Positions 1-5,654 of a DNA stretch of 6,743 bases are shown here, piece by piece. A program made the position numbers and the translations under genes. Below the pieces are notes generated by a model that saw nothing but the letters and a program-made list of their open reading frames with translations, was not told the origin of the DNA and made no database searches. Source of the DNA: Bacillota bacterium (GTDB lineage Bacteria; Bacillota; Sulfobacillia; JAJZIM01; JAJZBP01); contig JAJZBP010000111.1 in assembly GCA_021798855.1 (NCBI GenBank), forward strand, positions 1 to 6,743. Direction: 5' to 3'. Each line of letters begins with the position of its first letter. The first letter of the stretch is position 1.

Positions 1-61
1 AGGTCCGTTCCTTGCCCTCGCCACAGGCGACGGGCGCATGTGCGGAGGCGAAACCTTCCTT
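1..61 (-). repeat. Dispersed repeat copy A (inside oxidoreductase frame)
   Basis: Read on the minus strand from 61 down, the first 36 nt (61-26) match copy C with a single mismatch (C for T at position 20 of the repeat). After that the sequence diverges from B and C, although shorter matches such as GTGGCG remain. This suggests an internal deletion or an older, decayed right half. Unlike B and C, this copy lies within an open reading frame and encodes KEGFASAHAPVA, continuous with the oxidoreductase. The window edge cuts off any continuation. Confidence 0.8.
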
Positions 62-1207
62 TGGGTATGACCCGACCCTGCCGCCACGCAACATTTGCCT
101 CGCCGCCCAGCGATAAAACGCCTGGTAGGATTCTTTCCCGTTCACCACCCGCAGAAACCACTCCCCTCCCGGACCGTTCTCCACCAGAACCCGGTGGGCC
201 AAGGATGGCCAGGAGTAGAAAAGCCGGGCGATCCGGGCGGCGACGCCCAAGGTTTCTGTGATCTCCTCGTCGGTGCGCCGCTGATAAGCGGCCAAACCCT
301 CCTTGCCGGCCAGGGAATCGCCGACCGCCGCCGCCGCCATGCACCCGCTCTTCAGCGCGTAATAGATACCCTCGCCGTAAAAGGGGTCGGTGAACCCGGC
401 GGCGTCCCCGGCCAGCACAACCCGCTCACCGACGATTGGATGCCGGCGCCCACCCAGGGGGATGGGGTGTCCAACCCCCCGGAAACCCTCCCCCGCCCCC
501 GGCCAAAGTTGCGTCAAAAACCGCCGCAGGTAGCCGTGCAAATCCACCCGGCGCTGCCTGACGCCCGCGGCGAAGGTTCCCACTCCCACCGACAGCCGCT
601 CCCCTTTGGCGAAAGCCCAAGCGTAACCCCAGGGGAGAAAAGCGTAATCAACCAGGGCGGTTCCCCGAAAGCGGTCCCTTTGCGCCGCCGGCAGGGGTAT
701 CTCCATTTCCACGGAGCCGCCCCGGGGAACCTTTCCGGTCAAGCCCAGCAGGCGAGCGCAGACGCCGTTGGCCCCATCGGTTCCAATCAGGTATTTCCCC
801 CGGTAGGCCGCGATACCGGTGCGCACCACCACCTCATCGGCGCCGGTTTCGATCCCTTCCACCGGTTCGCGGGTGTGCACCTGGGCTCCGGCCTCCGCCG
901 CTTCGCCCACCAGCCAAGCGTCGAAGCTGGGCCGCGCCACCATGTAGGCGAAAGGCTCCTCGGTCGCGGAACCGACCGGGCGGCGGGTGTTCAGGACAAA
1001 AACCGCGCGGCGCAACTCCTCCAGCACCTGACCGGAAAATCCTTTCCCCAAGAGGGGGAGAGCCTTGGCGGCCACGGCTCCCGCGCAAGGCTTATCTCTG
1101 GGAATTCCCCTGGCTTCCAACAGCAATACCCGGTGGCCACGGCGGGACAACTCCCGTGCCGCCGCACCTCCGGCCGGCCCTCCCCCGACGACTATCGCGT
1201 CATACAA
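1..1207 (-). CDS. FAD-dependent oxidoreductase, geranylgeranyl reductase family (3' end outside window)
   Basis: 402 codons are visible and no stop is reached at the window edge, so the gene is partial at its C-terminus. Reading from TTG 1207, the protein begins MYDAIVVGGGPAGG, the N-terminal Rossmann FAD-binding motif (GGGPAG about residues 8-13). A DKPCAGAV segment (38-45) sits where the family usually has a KxCGGG-like motif. GTDGANGVCARLLGL (142-156) follows, and then the second FAD motif LAGDAAGFTDPFYGEGIYYALKSG (about 265-288), which is diagnostic for this family. These flavoproteins typically reduce isoprenoid double bonds (geranylgeranyl chains, menaquinone or lipid side chains) using NAD(P)H or another donor; the substrate here cannot be read from the sequence. 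The TTG start is chosen because GGAGGG lies 7 nt upstream, whereas the in-frame ATG at 1222 has no ribosome binding site. Residues from about 383 onward are encoded by repeat copy A and look unlike the family. The gene follows the GerD-like gene but is separated from it by a terminator and repeat copy B. Confidence 0.9.
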   Translation of the reverse strand, partial: MYDAIVVGGGPAGGAAARELSRRGHRVLLLEARGIPRDKPCAGAVAAKALPLLGKGFSGQVLEELRRAVFVLNTRRPVGSATEEPFAYMVARPSFDAWLVGEAAEAGAQVHTREPVEGIETGADEVVVRTGIAAYRGKYLIGTDGANGVCARLLGLTGKVPRGGSVEMEIPLPAAQRDRFRGTALVDYAFLPWGYAWAFAKGERLSVGVGTFAAGVRQRRVDLHGYLRRFLTQLWPGAGEGFRGVGHPIPLGGRRHPIVGERVVLAGDAAGFTDPFYGEGIYYALKSGCMAAAAVGDSLAGKEGLAAYQRRTDEEITETLGVAARIARLFYSWPSLAHRVLVENGPGGEWFLRVVNGKESYQAFYRWAARQMLRGGRVGSYPKEGFASAHAPVACGEGKERT

Positions 1208-1214
1208 TCCCCAT

Positions 1215-1220
1215 CCCTCC
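1215..1220 (-). promoter_or_regulatory. Ribosome binding site deciding the TTG start of the oxidoreductase
   Basis: GGAGGG on the minus strand, 7 nt before TTG 1207. It overlaps the upstream in-frame ATG (1222), which itself is preceded only by an AATAATAAA run. This spacing favours the TTG and a protein starting MYDAIVVGGG, the usual family N-terminus. Confidence 0.7.
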
Positions 1221-1240
1221 ATTTTATTATTAGCATGGGA

Positions 1241-1255
1241 GCCACCCCCGGTGGC
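1241..1255. other. Short inverted repeat upstream of the oxidoreductase
   Basis: Six-base arms GCCACC and GGTGGC with a CCC loop on the plus strand. It lies in the 5' region of the oxidoreductase, 34 nt before its TTG start, and just beyond the part of repeat B that can be aligned. No T tract follows on either strand, so it is not an intrinsic terminator. It may belong to a longer version of the repeat, but copy C ends too early in the window to compare. Confidence 0.4.
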
Positions 1256-1283
1256 GAACTGGGCGTCAGGGGTTCGGCGACGG

Positions 1284-1356
1284 TCCTCGGCGCCACAGGT
1301 GGCGCCTGCGCCACGATCCAGGCGGCGGGCGCATGTACGTAGCCGAACCCTTCCTT
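1284..1356 (-). repeat. Dispersed repeat copy B
   Basis: 73 bp aligned without gaps to copy C (6671-6743). Over the 72 nt from AGGAAGG to CGCCGAGGA there are 8 differences. It contains two adjacent inverted repeats: TGCGCC with GGCGCA around a 15-nt loop, then the perfect 18-nt palindrome at 1289-1306 (8-base arms, CT centre). It sits between the terminator of the GerD-like gene and the start of the oxidoreductase. One frame reads KEGFGYVHAPAAWIVAQAP, similar to the same frame in A and C, but here it is not joined to a credible gene. Confidence 0.88.
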
Positions 1357-1403
1357 CTCTATTCCCTCTTCGAGGGGAAAAGCCTCAATCCTCCATAAAC
1401 ACG

Positions 1404-1428
1404 AAAAAGACGGCCAATCCGGCCGCCC
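1404..1428 (-). terminator. Intrinsic terminator after the GerD-like gene
   Basis: Immediately after the TAG stop (1433-1435), the minus strand carries a CGGCC / GGCCG stem around a GGATT loop. The stem extends to 8 pairs if two G-T wobbles are allowed, and it is followed by TCTTTTT. It would end transcription coming from purD and the GerD-like gene before repeat B and the oxidoreductase. Confidence 0.75.
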
Positions 1429-1432
1429 CCAC

Positions 1433-1936
1433 CTAACTGCCGCCCCCGCTGGAACTGCCGCCGCCACCCGAACTTCCGCCGCCACCGGAGATGATCTTCA
1501 AAAGCGCCGACTTGACGGCTTCGGAAATGGTCTTCTCCATAGTCGGCGACTGGGCCACCTTTTGCATGTTATCCTGCAACTGCTTTTGCACGTCCGGCGC
1601 CCCCAGAGCCGACACCAACGCCGTCTTGATCTGTTCCTGCGCTTGGGGCGTGGATAAAAGTGCCTTCAGATCCACCGTCAGCACCAGATTGCGAATGTAG
1701 GCTTCCATCTTGGGGGATTCCAATTCGATCCTGACCGCCTGTTGGATCTGGGGAGAAGGCGAAGCGGACGATGAGGACGAACCGCCGCCGCCGCCGCCCG
1801 CATGGCTCGAATGGCCGACGCTGCCGTTGCCGCTTCCGTCTCCAGGCTTGGGTGACGGATGGGAACTACCGAGTTGCATGCTGCAACCGGTAAGGAAAAA
1901 AAGAGCCAACAGACTCGCCAACCAACGCCGTCCCAT
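1433..1936 (-). CDS. Gly/Ser-rich lipoprotein, GerD-like (possible spore germination protein)
   Basis: 167 residues. The N-terminus is a lipoprotein signal peptide: MGRR, a hydrophobic stretch (about 5-16) and the lipobox LTGC with the lipidated Cys at 18. A low-complexity Gly/Ser/His linker (about 23-62) follows. The core is helical (about 63-149), with repeated S-P-x-M / P-x-hydrophobic segments such as ESPKMEAYIRNLV and QSPTMEKTISEAV. The protein ends in a Gly/Ser tail (about 150-167). The size, lipobox and repeated SPxM-type helical core recall GerD, the lipoprotein that organises germinant receptors in the spore inner membrane of Bacilli (about 185 residues in B. subtilis). Similarity is judged by eye, so GerD itself is probable but not certain; a generic sporulation lipoprotein is the alternative. 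ATG 1936 has GGGAGGG 7 nt upstream. The gene lies 77 bp after purD with no clear minus-strand terminator between them, so read-through from the purine genes is possible. No convincing sigma-G promoter was found. Confidence 0.8.
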   Translation of the reverse strand: MGRRWLASLLALFFLTGCSMQLGSSHPSPKPGDGSGNGSVGHSSHAGGGGGGSSSSSASPSPQIQQAVRIELESPKMEAYIRNLVLTVDLKALLSTPQAQEQIKTALVSALGAPDVQKQLQDNMQKVAQSPTMEKTISEAVKSALLKIISGGGGSSGGGGSSSGGGS

Positions 1937-2013
1937 CGTTCATCCCTCCCGAATCCGCGCCTCTTTTTTTACCTTTTCCCCCCAATCGTGTTTTTATCCC
2001 TCGGGCGTGCCCG

Positions 2014-3264
2014 TTATTTTTCCGTTGGAGAGCTTCCGATATCCATGCGGTAATGGATGCCCTCAAAATGAATCATATCAGCAGCCCGGTAGGCCAAGGT
2101 CATGGCCGCCTCCCGGCTGTCACCGACCGCCGTCACCCCGAGCACCCTGCCTCCGGCGGTAACCAACCTTCCCTCCTCCAGACCGGTACCGGCGTGAAAA
2201 ACATAAACCCCTCCCAGATCTGCCACCTCTTCTAGTCCGGTAATCACCTTCCCCGTGGTGTGGGGGCCCGGATATCCCCCCGATGCCAAAACCACCGTTA
2301 CGGCTGCCGCCGCCTTCCAGGGCATCTCCATTCGTCCCAGATCGCCCGCCGCCGCCGCCGCCATCAACTCGCTCAGGTTCCCACCCACGAGCGGCAGGAT
2401 GGACTGGGTTTCCGGATCGCCGAAGCGAACATTGAATTCCAAAACCCTGGGGCCGTCCCGGGTGAGCATCAGTCCGGCGTAAATGACCCCGCGATAGAGG
2501 ATACCCCTCTCACGCAAACGGACGACAACCGGCTCCAGAAACTGCCGGCAAAGGCGCCTGGTCTCGTCCTCCGAGACGTCGGCCGGCGGCGCGATGGCCC
2601 CCATACCCCCCGTGTTCGGCCCCCGGTCGCCGTCAAAAACCCTTTTGTGATCCCTGGCCGCCGGAAAAGGCAAGACTCTTTCCCCGTCGGTCAGCCCCAA
2701 GAGGGAGACCTCTCTCCCCTCCAAGCGTTCCTCCACCACCAGTTCCGATCCATATTGGGCGGTCAGGTCATCCACCGCCTGCCGCGCCTCGCTTCGACTC
2801 CCGGCAACGACCACTCCCTTGCCGGCGCAAAGACCATCGGCCTTGACCACCAGGGCTGCCGGATGCGCGTCGATGTACGCCTTGGCTTCGCCCGCCTCGG
2901 TGAAAACGGCGTAACCGGCCGTCGGTATTCCCGCCTCCTCCATCACTTCTTTGGCAAAAGCCTTGCTCGCTTCCAACCGGGCACCGCCCCGGTCTGGTCC
3001 GAGGGCCGGGATGCCTTCCGCCCGCAGGCCATCGACCAAACCCGCAGCCAACCAGTTCTCCGGCCCCACCACCACCAGTTCCGCCCGCGTTTCCTTGACG
3101 CGGGCCACCACACCCGCCACATCCAGGTTCGCGGCTTCAAGCCTGCGCACCCCGGTCATCCCCACGTTGCCGGGACAGGCATACACTTGCGTTCCCGCGT
3201 CGCGGGTCAATCTCCAGACGATGGCATGTTCCCGGCCGCCACCGCCGATCACCAGAATCCGCAA
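2014..3264 (-). CDS. purD: Phosphoribosylamine-glycine ligase (GAR synthetase)
   Basis: 416 residues, close to the usual length (about 420). This cytosolic enzyme joins phosphoribosylamine and glycine using ATP, giving GAR, the second step of purine synthesis and the substrate of PurN. Domains run in family order: an N-terminal Rossmann-like domain (MRILVIGGGGREHAI, 1-15); an ATP-grasp domain with SKAFAKEVMEEAGIPTA (100-116), KADGLCAGKGV (141-151), DHKRVFDGDRGPNTGGMGA (205-223) and the metal/ATP motif LEFNVRFGDPETQ (275-287); and a C-terminal domain with SGGYPG (328-333). Most substitutions are mild. PENWLAAGLVDG replaces the common PEAPL-AG-VD, and FNVRFGDPE replaces FNARFGDPE. The start is TTG 3264, with GGGGAGG 9 nt upstream and no in-frame ATG nearby. 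It begins 27 bp after the purH stop and is clearly in the same operon. Confidence 0.97.
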   Translation of the reverse strand: MRILVIGGGGREHAIVWRLTRDAGTQVYACPGNVGMTGVRRLEAANLDVAGVVARVKETRAELVVVGPENWLAAGLVDGLRAEGIPALGPDRGGARLEASKAFAKEVMEEAGIPTAGYAVFTEAGEAKAYIDAHPAALVVKADGLCAGKGVVVAGSRSEARQAVDDLTAQYGSELVVEERLEGREVSLLGLTDGERVLPFPAARDHKRVFDGDRGPNTGGMGAIAPPADVSEDETRRLCRQFLEPVVVRLRERGILYRGVIYAGLMLTRDGPRVLEFNVRFGDPETQSILPLVGGNLSELMAAAAAGDLGRMEMPWKAAAAVTVVLASGGYPGPHTTGKVITGLEEVADLGGVYVFHAGTGLEEGRLVTAGGRVLGVTAVGDSREAAMTLAYRAADMIHFEGIHYRMDIGSSPTEK

Positions 3265-3273
3265 ATAAACGTT

Positions 3274-3280
3274 CCTCCCC
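3274..3280 (-). promoter_or_regulatory. Ribosome binding site supporting the TTG start of purD
   Basis: GGGGAGG on the minus strand, 9 nt before TTG 3264, inside the short purH-purD gap. It supports translation from TTG, which gives the canonical PurD N-terminus MRILVIGGGGREHAI. Confidence 0.65.
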
Positions 3281-3291
3281 GCCCGCCCCGA

Positions 3292-4842
3292 TTAGTGCCG
3301 AAAATGCCTGACGCCCGTGTACACCATCGTGATCCCCGCCACCCGTGCCGTTTCCTCCGACTCGGGATCTCGCGTCGAGCCTCCCGGTTGGACTATGGCG
3401 CTGATCCCCGCTTTGGCCGCTTCCTCAACCACATCGGGAAAAGGAAAGAAGGCATCGGACGCCAGCACACCTCCTCGAGCCTGCTCTCCCGCACGCGCAA
3501 GAGCCTGCCTGGCAGCGTCGATCCGGTTGGTCTGCCCCACTCCGATGCCCAAAGTGGTCCGGTCGCGGACGATCACAATGGCATTGGACTTGGCCCACTT
3601 GACCACTCGCCAAGCGAACAGGAGATCATCCAAAGTCGCGGCCGACGGCTCCCCACCCGTCACCGTCCTCCAGTTCCCGCCGTCCTCCAGCAGACGGTCG
3701 TTGTCCTGGATGACCACGCCGCCGCTGACCCGACTGATCACGTAATCCCGACCCCGCGGTTCCTCCCAGGGGAGAACCTCCAGAATCCGCAATCCTTTCC
3801 GTTTACCCAGAATCTCGACGGCCTCAGGAGAATAGGCCGGCGCGACCACCACCTCCAAGAAGATCTCCCCCATGAGTCGCGCACATTCGCCGTCGACCTT
3901 GTGATTCAAGGCCACGATCCCTCCGAAAATGGACACGGGGTCGGCATCGCGTGCCCGCCGAAAGGCTTCGGCGACGGACGCTCCCGCCGCCACCCCGCAG
4001 GGGTTGGCGTGCTTGACCGCCACCACCACCGGGTTCGCAGTACTGAATTCACGACAAAGATCCAAGGCGGCCTCGGTGTCGTTGAGATTGTTGTAAGAGA
4101 GTTCCTTCCCGGCCAATTGTCGGGCCCCCACCAAGGTCGGTCCCGGCGTCGGCAGCAGATCACGGTACAGGGTTGACCGCTGGTGTGGGTTCTCCCCATA
4201 CCGCAGGTCATCCACTTTTTCGTAAGCCAAGACCAATTCCGGAGGAAAATCCCCCTCTTCCCGCGACAGGTAGGCGGCGATCTGGGCATCGTATACCGCG
4301 GTGTGACGGAAGGCCTCCACCGCCAGGGCATACCGCAGTTCCTCCGCCACGTCGCCTTTTTCTCTCAATTGAGTCATGACTTCCGCATAGCGGCCGGGAT
4401 TGACCACCACGACGACTCCACGATAATTCTTGGCCGCCGCCCTGACCATCGTCGGCCCGCCGACATCTATGTGCTCGATAGCCTCTTCCAGGGATGTCCC
4501 CGGCCGGGATACGGTTTCCCGGAAGGGATACAGGTTCACGACCACCAGATCGATCGGTGCGATGCCGTGAGCCGCCAGTTCCGCCAGATGCTCCGGCAGA
4601 TCCCGGCGGGCGAGAATGCCCCCGTGAACCAGCGGGTGCAGGGTCTTAACCCGTCCACCCAGAATCTGCGGAAATCCGGTGACCTCACTAACCTTGGTTA
4701 CCGGCACCCCCGCCCCGATCAATGCCGCCGCCGTCCCCCCGGTCGAAACTATCTCCCACCCCAACTCGACCAGTCCCCTGCCCAATTCTCCGATTCCGGA
4801 CTTGTTCGAAACCGACAAAAGCGCCCGCCGTTTCGTCGTCAT
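3292..4842 (-). CDS. purH: Bifunctional AICAR transformylase / IMP cyclohydrolase
   Basis: 516 residues, normal for the family (about 512 in B. subtilis). It performs the last two steps of IMP synthesis in the cytosol: formyl transfer from 10-formyl-THF to AICAR, then ring closure of FAICAR. The N-terminal MGS-like cyclohydrolase domain (about 1-150) shows ALLSVSNKSGI (7-17), STGGTA (33-38), EVTGFPQILGGRVKTLHP (53-70) and HIDVGGPTMVRAAAKNY (124-140). The transformylase domain shows LRYGENPHQ (213-221), the catalytic Lys-His in KHANPCGVA (277-285), SIFGGIVALN (304-313), KSNAIV (418-423), ASDAFFPFPD (461-470) and the terminal MVYTGVRHFRH. All key motifs look intact; GRVKTLHP is preceded by Gly where Asp is common. 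ATG 4842 has AAAGGAG only 3 nt upstream, a tight spacing, and this site overlaps the last base of the purN stop codon. The purN-purH gap is 9 bp, so translation is probably coupled. Confidence 0.98.
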   Translation of the reverse strand: MTTKRRALLSVSNKSGIGELGRGLVELGWEIVSTGGTAAALIGAGVPVTKVSEVTGFPQILGGRVKTLHPLVHGGILARRDLPEHLAELAAHGIAPIDLVVVNLYPFRETVSRPGTSLEEAIEHIDVGGPTMVRAAAKNYRGVVVVVNPGRYAEVMTQLREKGDVAEELRYALAVEAFRHTAVYDAQIAAYLSREEGDFPPELVLAYEKVDDLRYGENPHQRSTLYRDLLPTPGPTLVGARQLAGKELSYNNLNDTEAALDLCREFSTANPVVVAVKHANPCGVAAGASVAEAFRRARDADPVSIFGGIVALNHKVDGECARLMGEIFLEVVVAPAYSPEAVEILGKRKGLRILEVLPWEEPRGRDYVISRVSGGVVIQDNDRLLEDGGNWRTVTGGEPSAATLDDLLFAWRVVKWAKSNAIVIVRDRTTLGIGVGQTNRIDAARQALARAGEQARGGVLASDAFFPFPDVVEEAAKAGISAIVQPGGSTRDPESEETARVAGITMVYTGVRHFRH

Positions 4843-4851
4843 CCACTCCTT

Positions 4852-5463
4852 TCAGGTTCTTACCTCAACCCTCCGCCCAATTGTAACGATCTTCCCCAAC
4901 GCATACAGGGTCACCATCCGGGGATAAAGCACGTGTTCCTCCTCCAGGATCCGGGCCGACAATGTCTCCGCGTTATCTCCCTCCAGAACCGGCACGGCCC
5001 GTTGCCCGATAATAGGACCAGTATCCACTCCTTCATCCACAAAATGGACGGTACAACCGGACACCTTGACGCCATGGACCAAGGCTTGGGCCTGGGCGTC
5101 GGCTCCAGGAAACGCCGGCAACAAGGAGGGATGAATGTTCATAATCCTACCGGCAAAGGATCGGAGCAATTCTTCCCGGACCAGGCGCATGTAACCGGCC
5201 AAGGCCACCAATTCGATCCCTTCACCCTCCAGGAGTCGCGCCAAAGCAGCGTTATAATCGGCTAAACCGCGGTGGGCCTTCGGATCGGCAAACACGGCCC
5301 TCACTCCGGCACCGGCGGCGACTGCCAACGCCCTGGCCTCCCGGCGGTCGCTGACCACCAGTTCCACCCCGTAGGCTTCCCCGGCTCCTTCCAGCAGCGC
5401 TTCCAGGTTGGAGCCTCTGCCCGAGGCTAACACCGCTACCTTTAAGGGCACCTTTAAGGGCAC
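4852..5463 (-). CDS. purN: Phosphoribosylglycinamide formyltransferase (GAR transformylase)
   Basis: 203 residues from GTG 5463, close to the usual 190-210. It transfers a formyl group from 10-formyl-THF to GAR, giving FGAR, the third step of purine synthesis. The N-terminus VAVLASGRGSNLEALLE (9-25) is the family phosphate-binding motif. ELVALAGYMRLV (84-95) and IMNIHPSLLPAFPG (107-120) follow, with catalytic Asn109 and His111. TVHFVDEGVDTGPIIGQ (138-154) holds the third catalytic residue, Asp147, aligned with Asp144 of E. coli PurN. The GTG is chosen because GGAGGGGAG lies just upstream at good spacing. The frame stays open further upstream to 5571, but that segment enters the terminator hairpin and has no family resemblance. 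Codons 1-8 are a perfect tandem duplication (MPLKVPLK). It is the first gene of the purNHD block, downstream of a strong terminator, so it probably has its own promoter. Confidence 0.96.
   Translation of the reverse strand: MPLKVPLKVAVLASGRGSNLEALLEGAGEAYGVELVVSDRREARALAVAAGAGVRAVFADPKAHRGLADYNAALARLLEGEGIELVALAGYMRLVREELLRSFAGRIMNIHPSLLPAFPGADAQAQALVHGVKVSGCTVHFVDEGVDTGPIIGQRAVPVLEGDNAETLSARILEEEHVLYPRMVTLYALGKIVTIGRRVEVRT
5440..5463 (-). repeat. Perfect tandem duplication of 12 bp at the purN start
   Basis: GTGCCCTTAAAG occurs twice in a row, covering the GTG start and codons 2-8 (VPLK VPLK). Removing one unit would leave the ribosome binding site spacing and the reading frame unchanged and give MPLKVAVLASG. 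This suggests a recent in-frame slippage or duplication. Confidence 0.95.
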
Positions 5464-5466
5464 CTT

Positions 5467-5475
5467 CTCCCCTCC
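5467..5475 (-). promoter_or_regulatory. Ribosome binding site deciding the GTG start of purN
   Basis: GGAGGGGAG on the minus strand, whose GGAGG lies 7 nt before GTG 5463. The second in-frame GTG (5451), created by the 12-bp duplication, is preceded by CCCTTAAAG and has no such site, so the first GTG is preferred. Confidence 0.7.
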
Positions 5476-5515
5476 ATCCGTCTCCGTCCGACATCCTTGA
5501 CTATTTACACTTCGC

Positions 5516-5544
5516 CATATCCCTTGTCTCTCCCTTGTGGCCAA
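5516..5544 (-). promoter_or_regulatory. Weak candidate promoter for purNHD
   Basis: TTGGCC (5544-5539, 4 of 6 matches to TTGACA), a 17-nt spacer, then GATATG (5521-5516, 3 of 6 matches to TATAAT), 52 nt upstream of the purN GTG. A promoter is expected here because a terminator separates purN from the gene upstream, but the match is poor. No recognisable PurR box or purine riboswitch was found. Confidence 0.2.
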
Positions 5545-5582
5545 AATAAAGAACCCGGCTTTTGCCGCCAAAAGCCGGGTTC
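5543..5582 (-). terminator. Strong intrinsic terminator between the glycosyltransferase and purN
   Basis: A perfect 14-bp stem (GAACCCGGCTTTTG with its exact complement, 5551-5582) around a 4-nt GC-rich loop, followed on the minus strand by TTTATTTT. No T tract follows on the plus strand, so it acts on minus-strand transcripts. It lies 72 nt after the glycosyltransferase stop and 79 nt before the purN start. No competing antiterminator or aptamer was seen, so it most simply ends the glycosyltransferase transcript rather than acting as a purine attenuator. Confidence 0.92.
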
Positions 5583-5654
5583 CCGGTGGGCAGCCTCCGA
5601 AGCCACCCGCTCGACCTCAGGTTCGTTTGCATCCGTCCGCCGCTCCCCTTCGCC

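Noticed and set aside
1192..1485. 97-codon minus-strand frame covering repeat B and ending in the oxidoreductase start
   Set aside because: It begins inside the Gly/Ser tail of the lipoprotein gene, crosses a terminator and a repeat, and shows no domain or ribosome binding site. The shared EGF-HAP peptide is reported as a property of the repeat.
2002..2021. Plus-strand CGGGC / GCCCG hairpin followed by TTATTTTT
   Set aside because: The arms are only 5 bp with a 2-nt loop, and there is no plus-strand gene to terminate. It overlaps the end of purD and is probably chance.
2260..4176. 638-codon open frame on the plus strand, together with long plus-strand frames at 95-1342 and 4183-5265
   Set aside because: They lie exactly antisense to clear purD, purH, purN and oxidoreductase genes, their translations are rich in Arg, Pro, His and Gly without any motif, and they are expected from GC-rich codon use.
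5464..5571. Upstream extension of purN to a TTG at 5571 (36 extra residues)
   Set aside because: The start would lie inside the terminator hairpin, the extra residues do not resemble PurN, and GTG 5463 has a strong ribosome binding site and gives a normal length.
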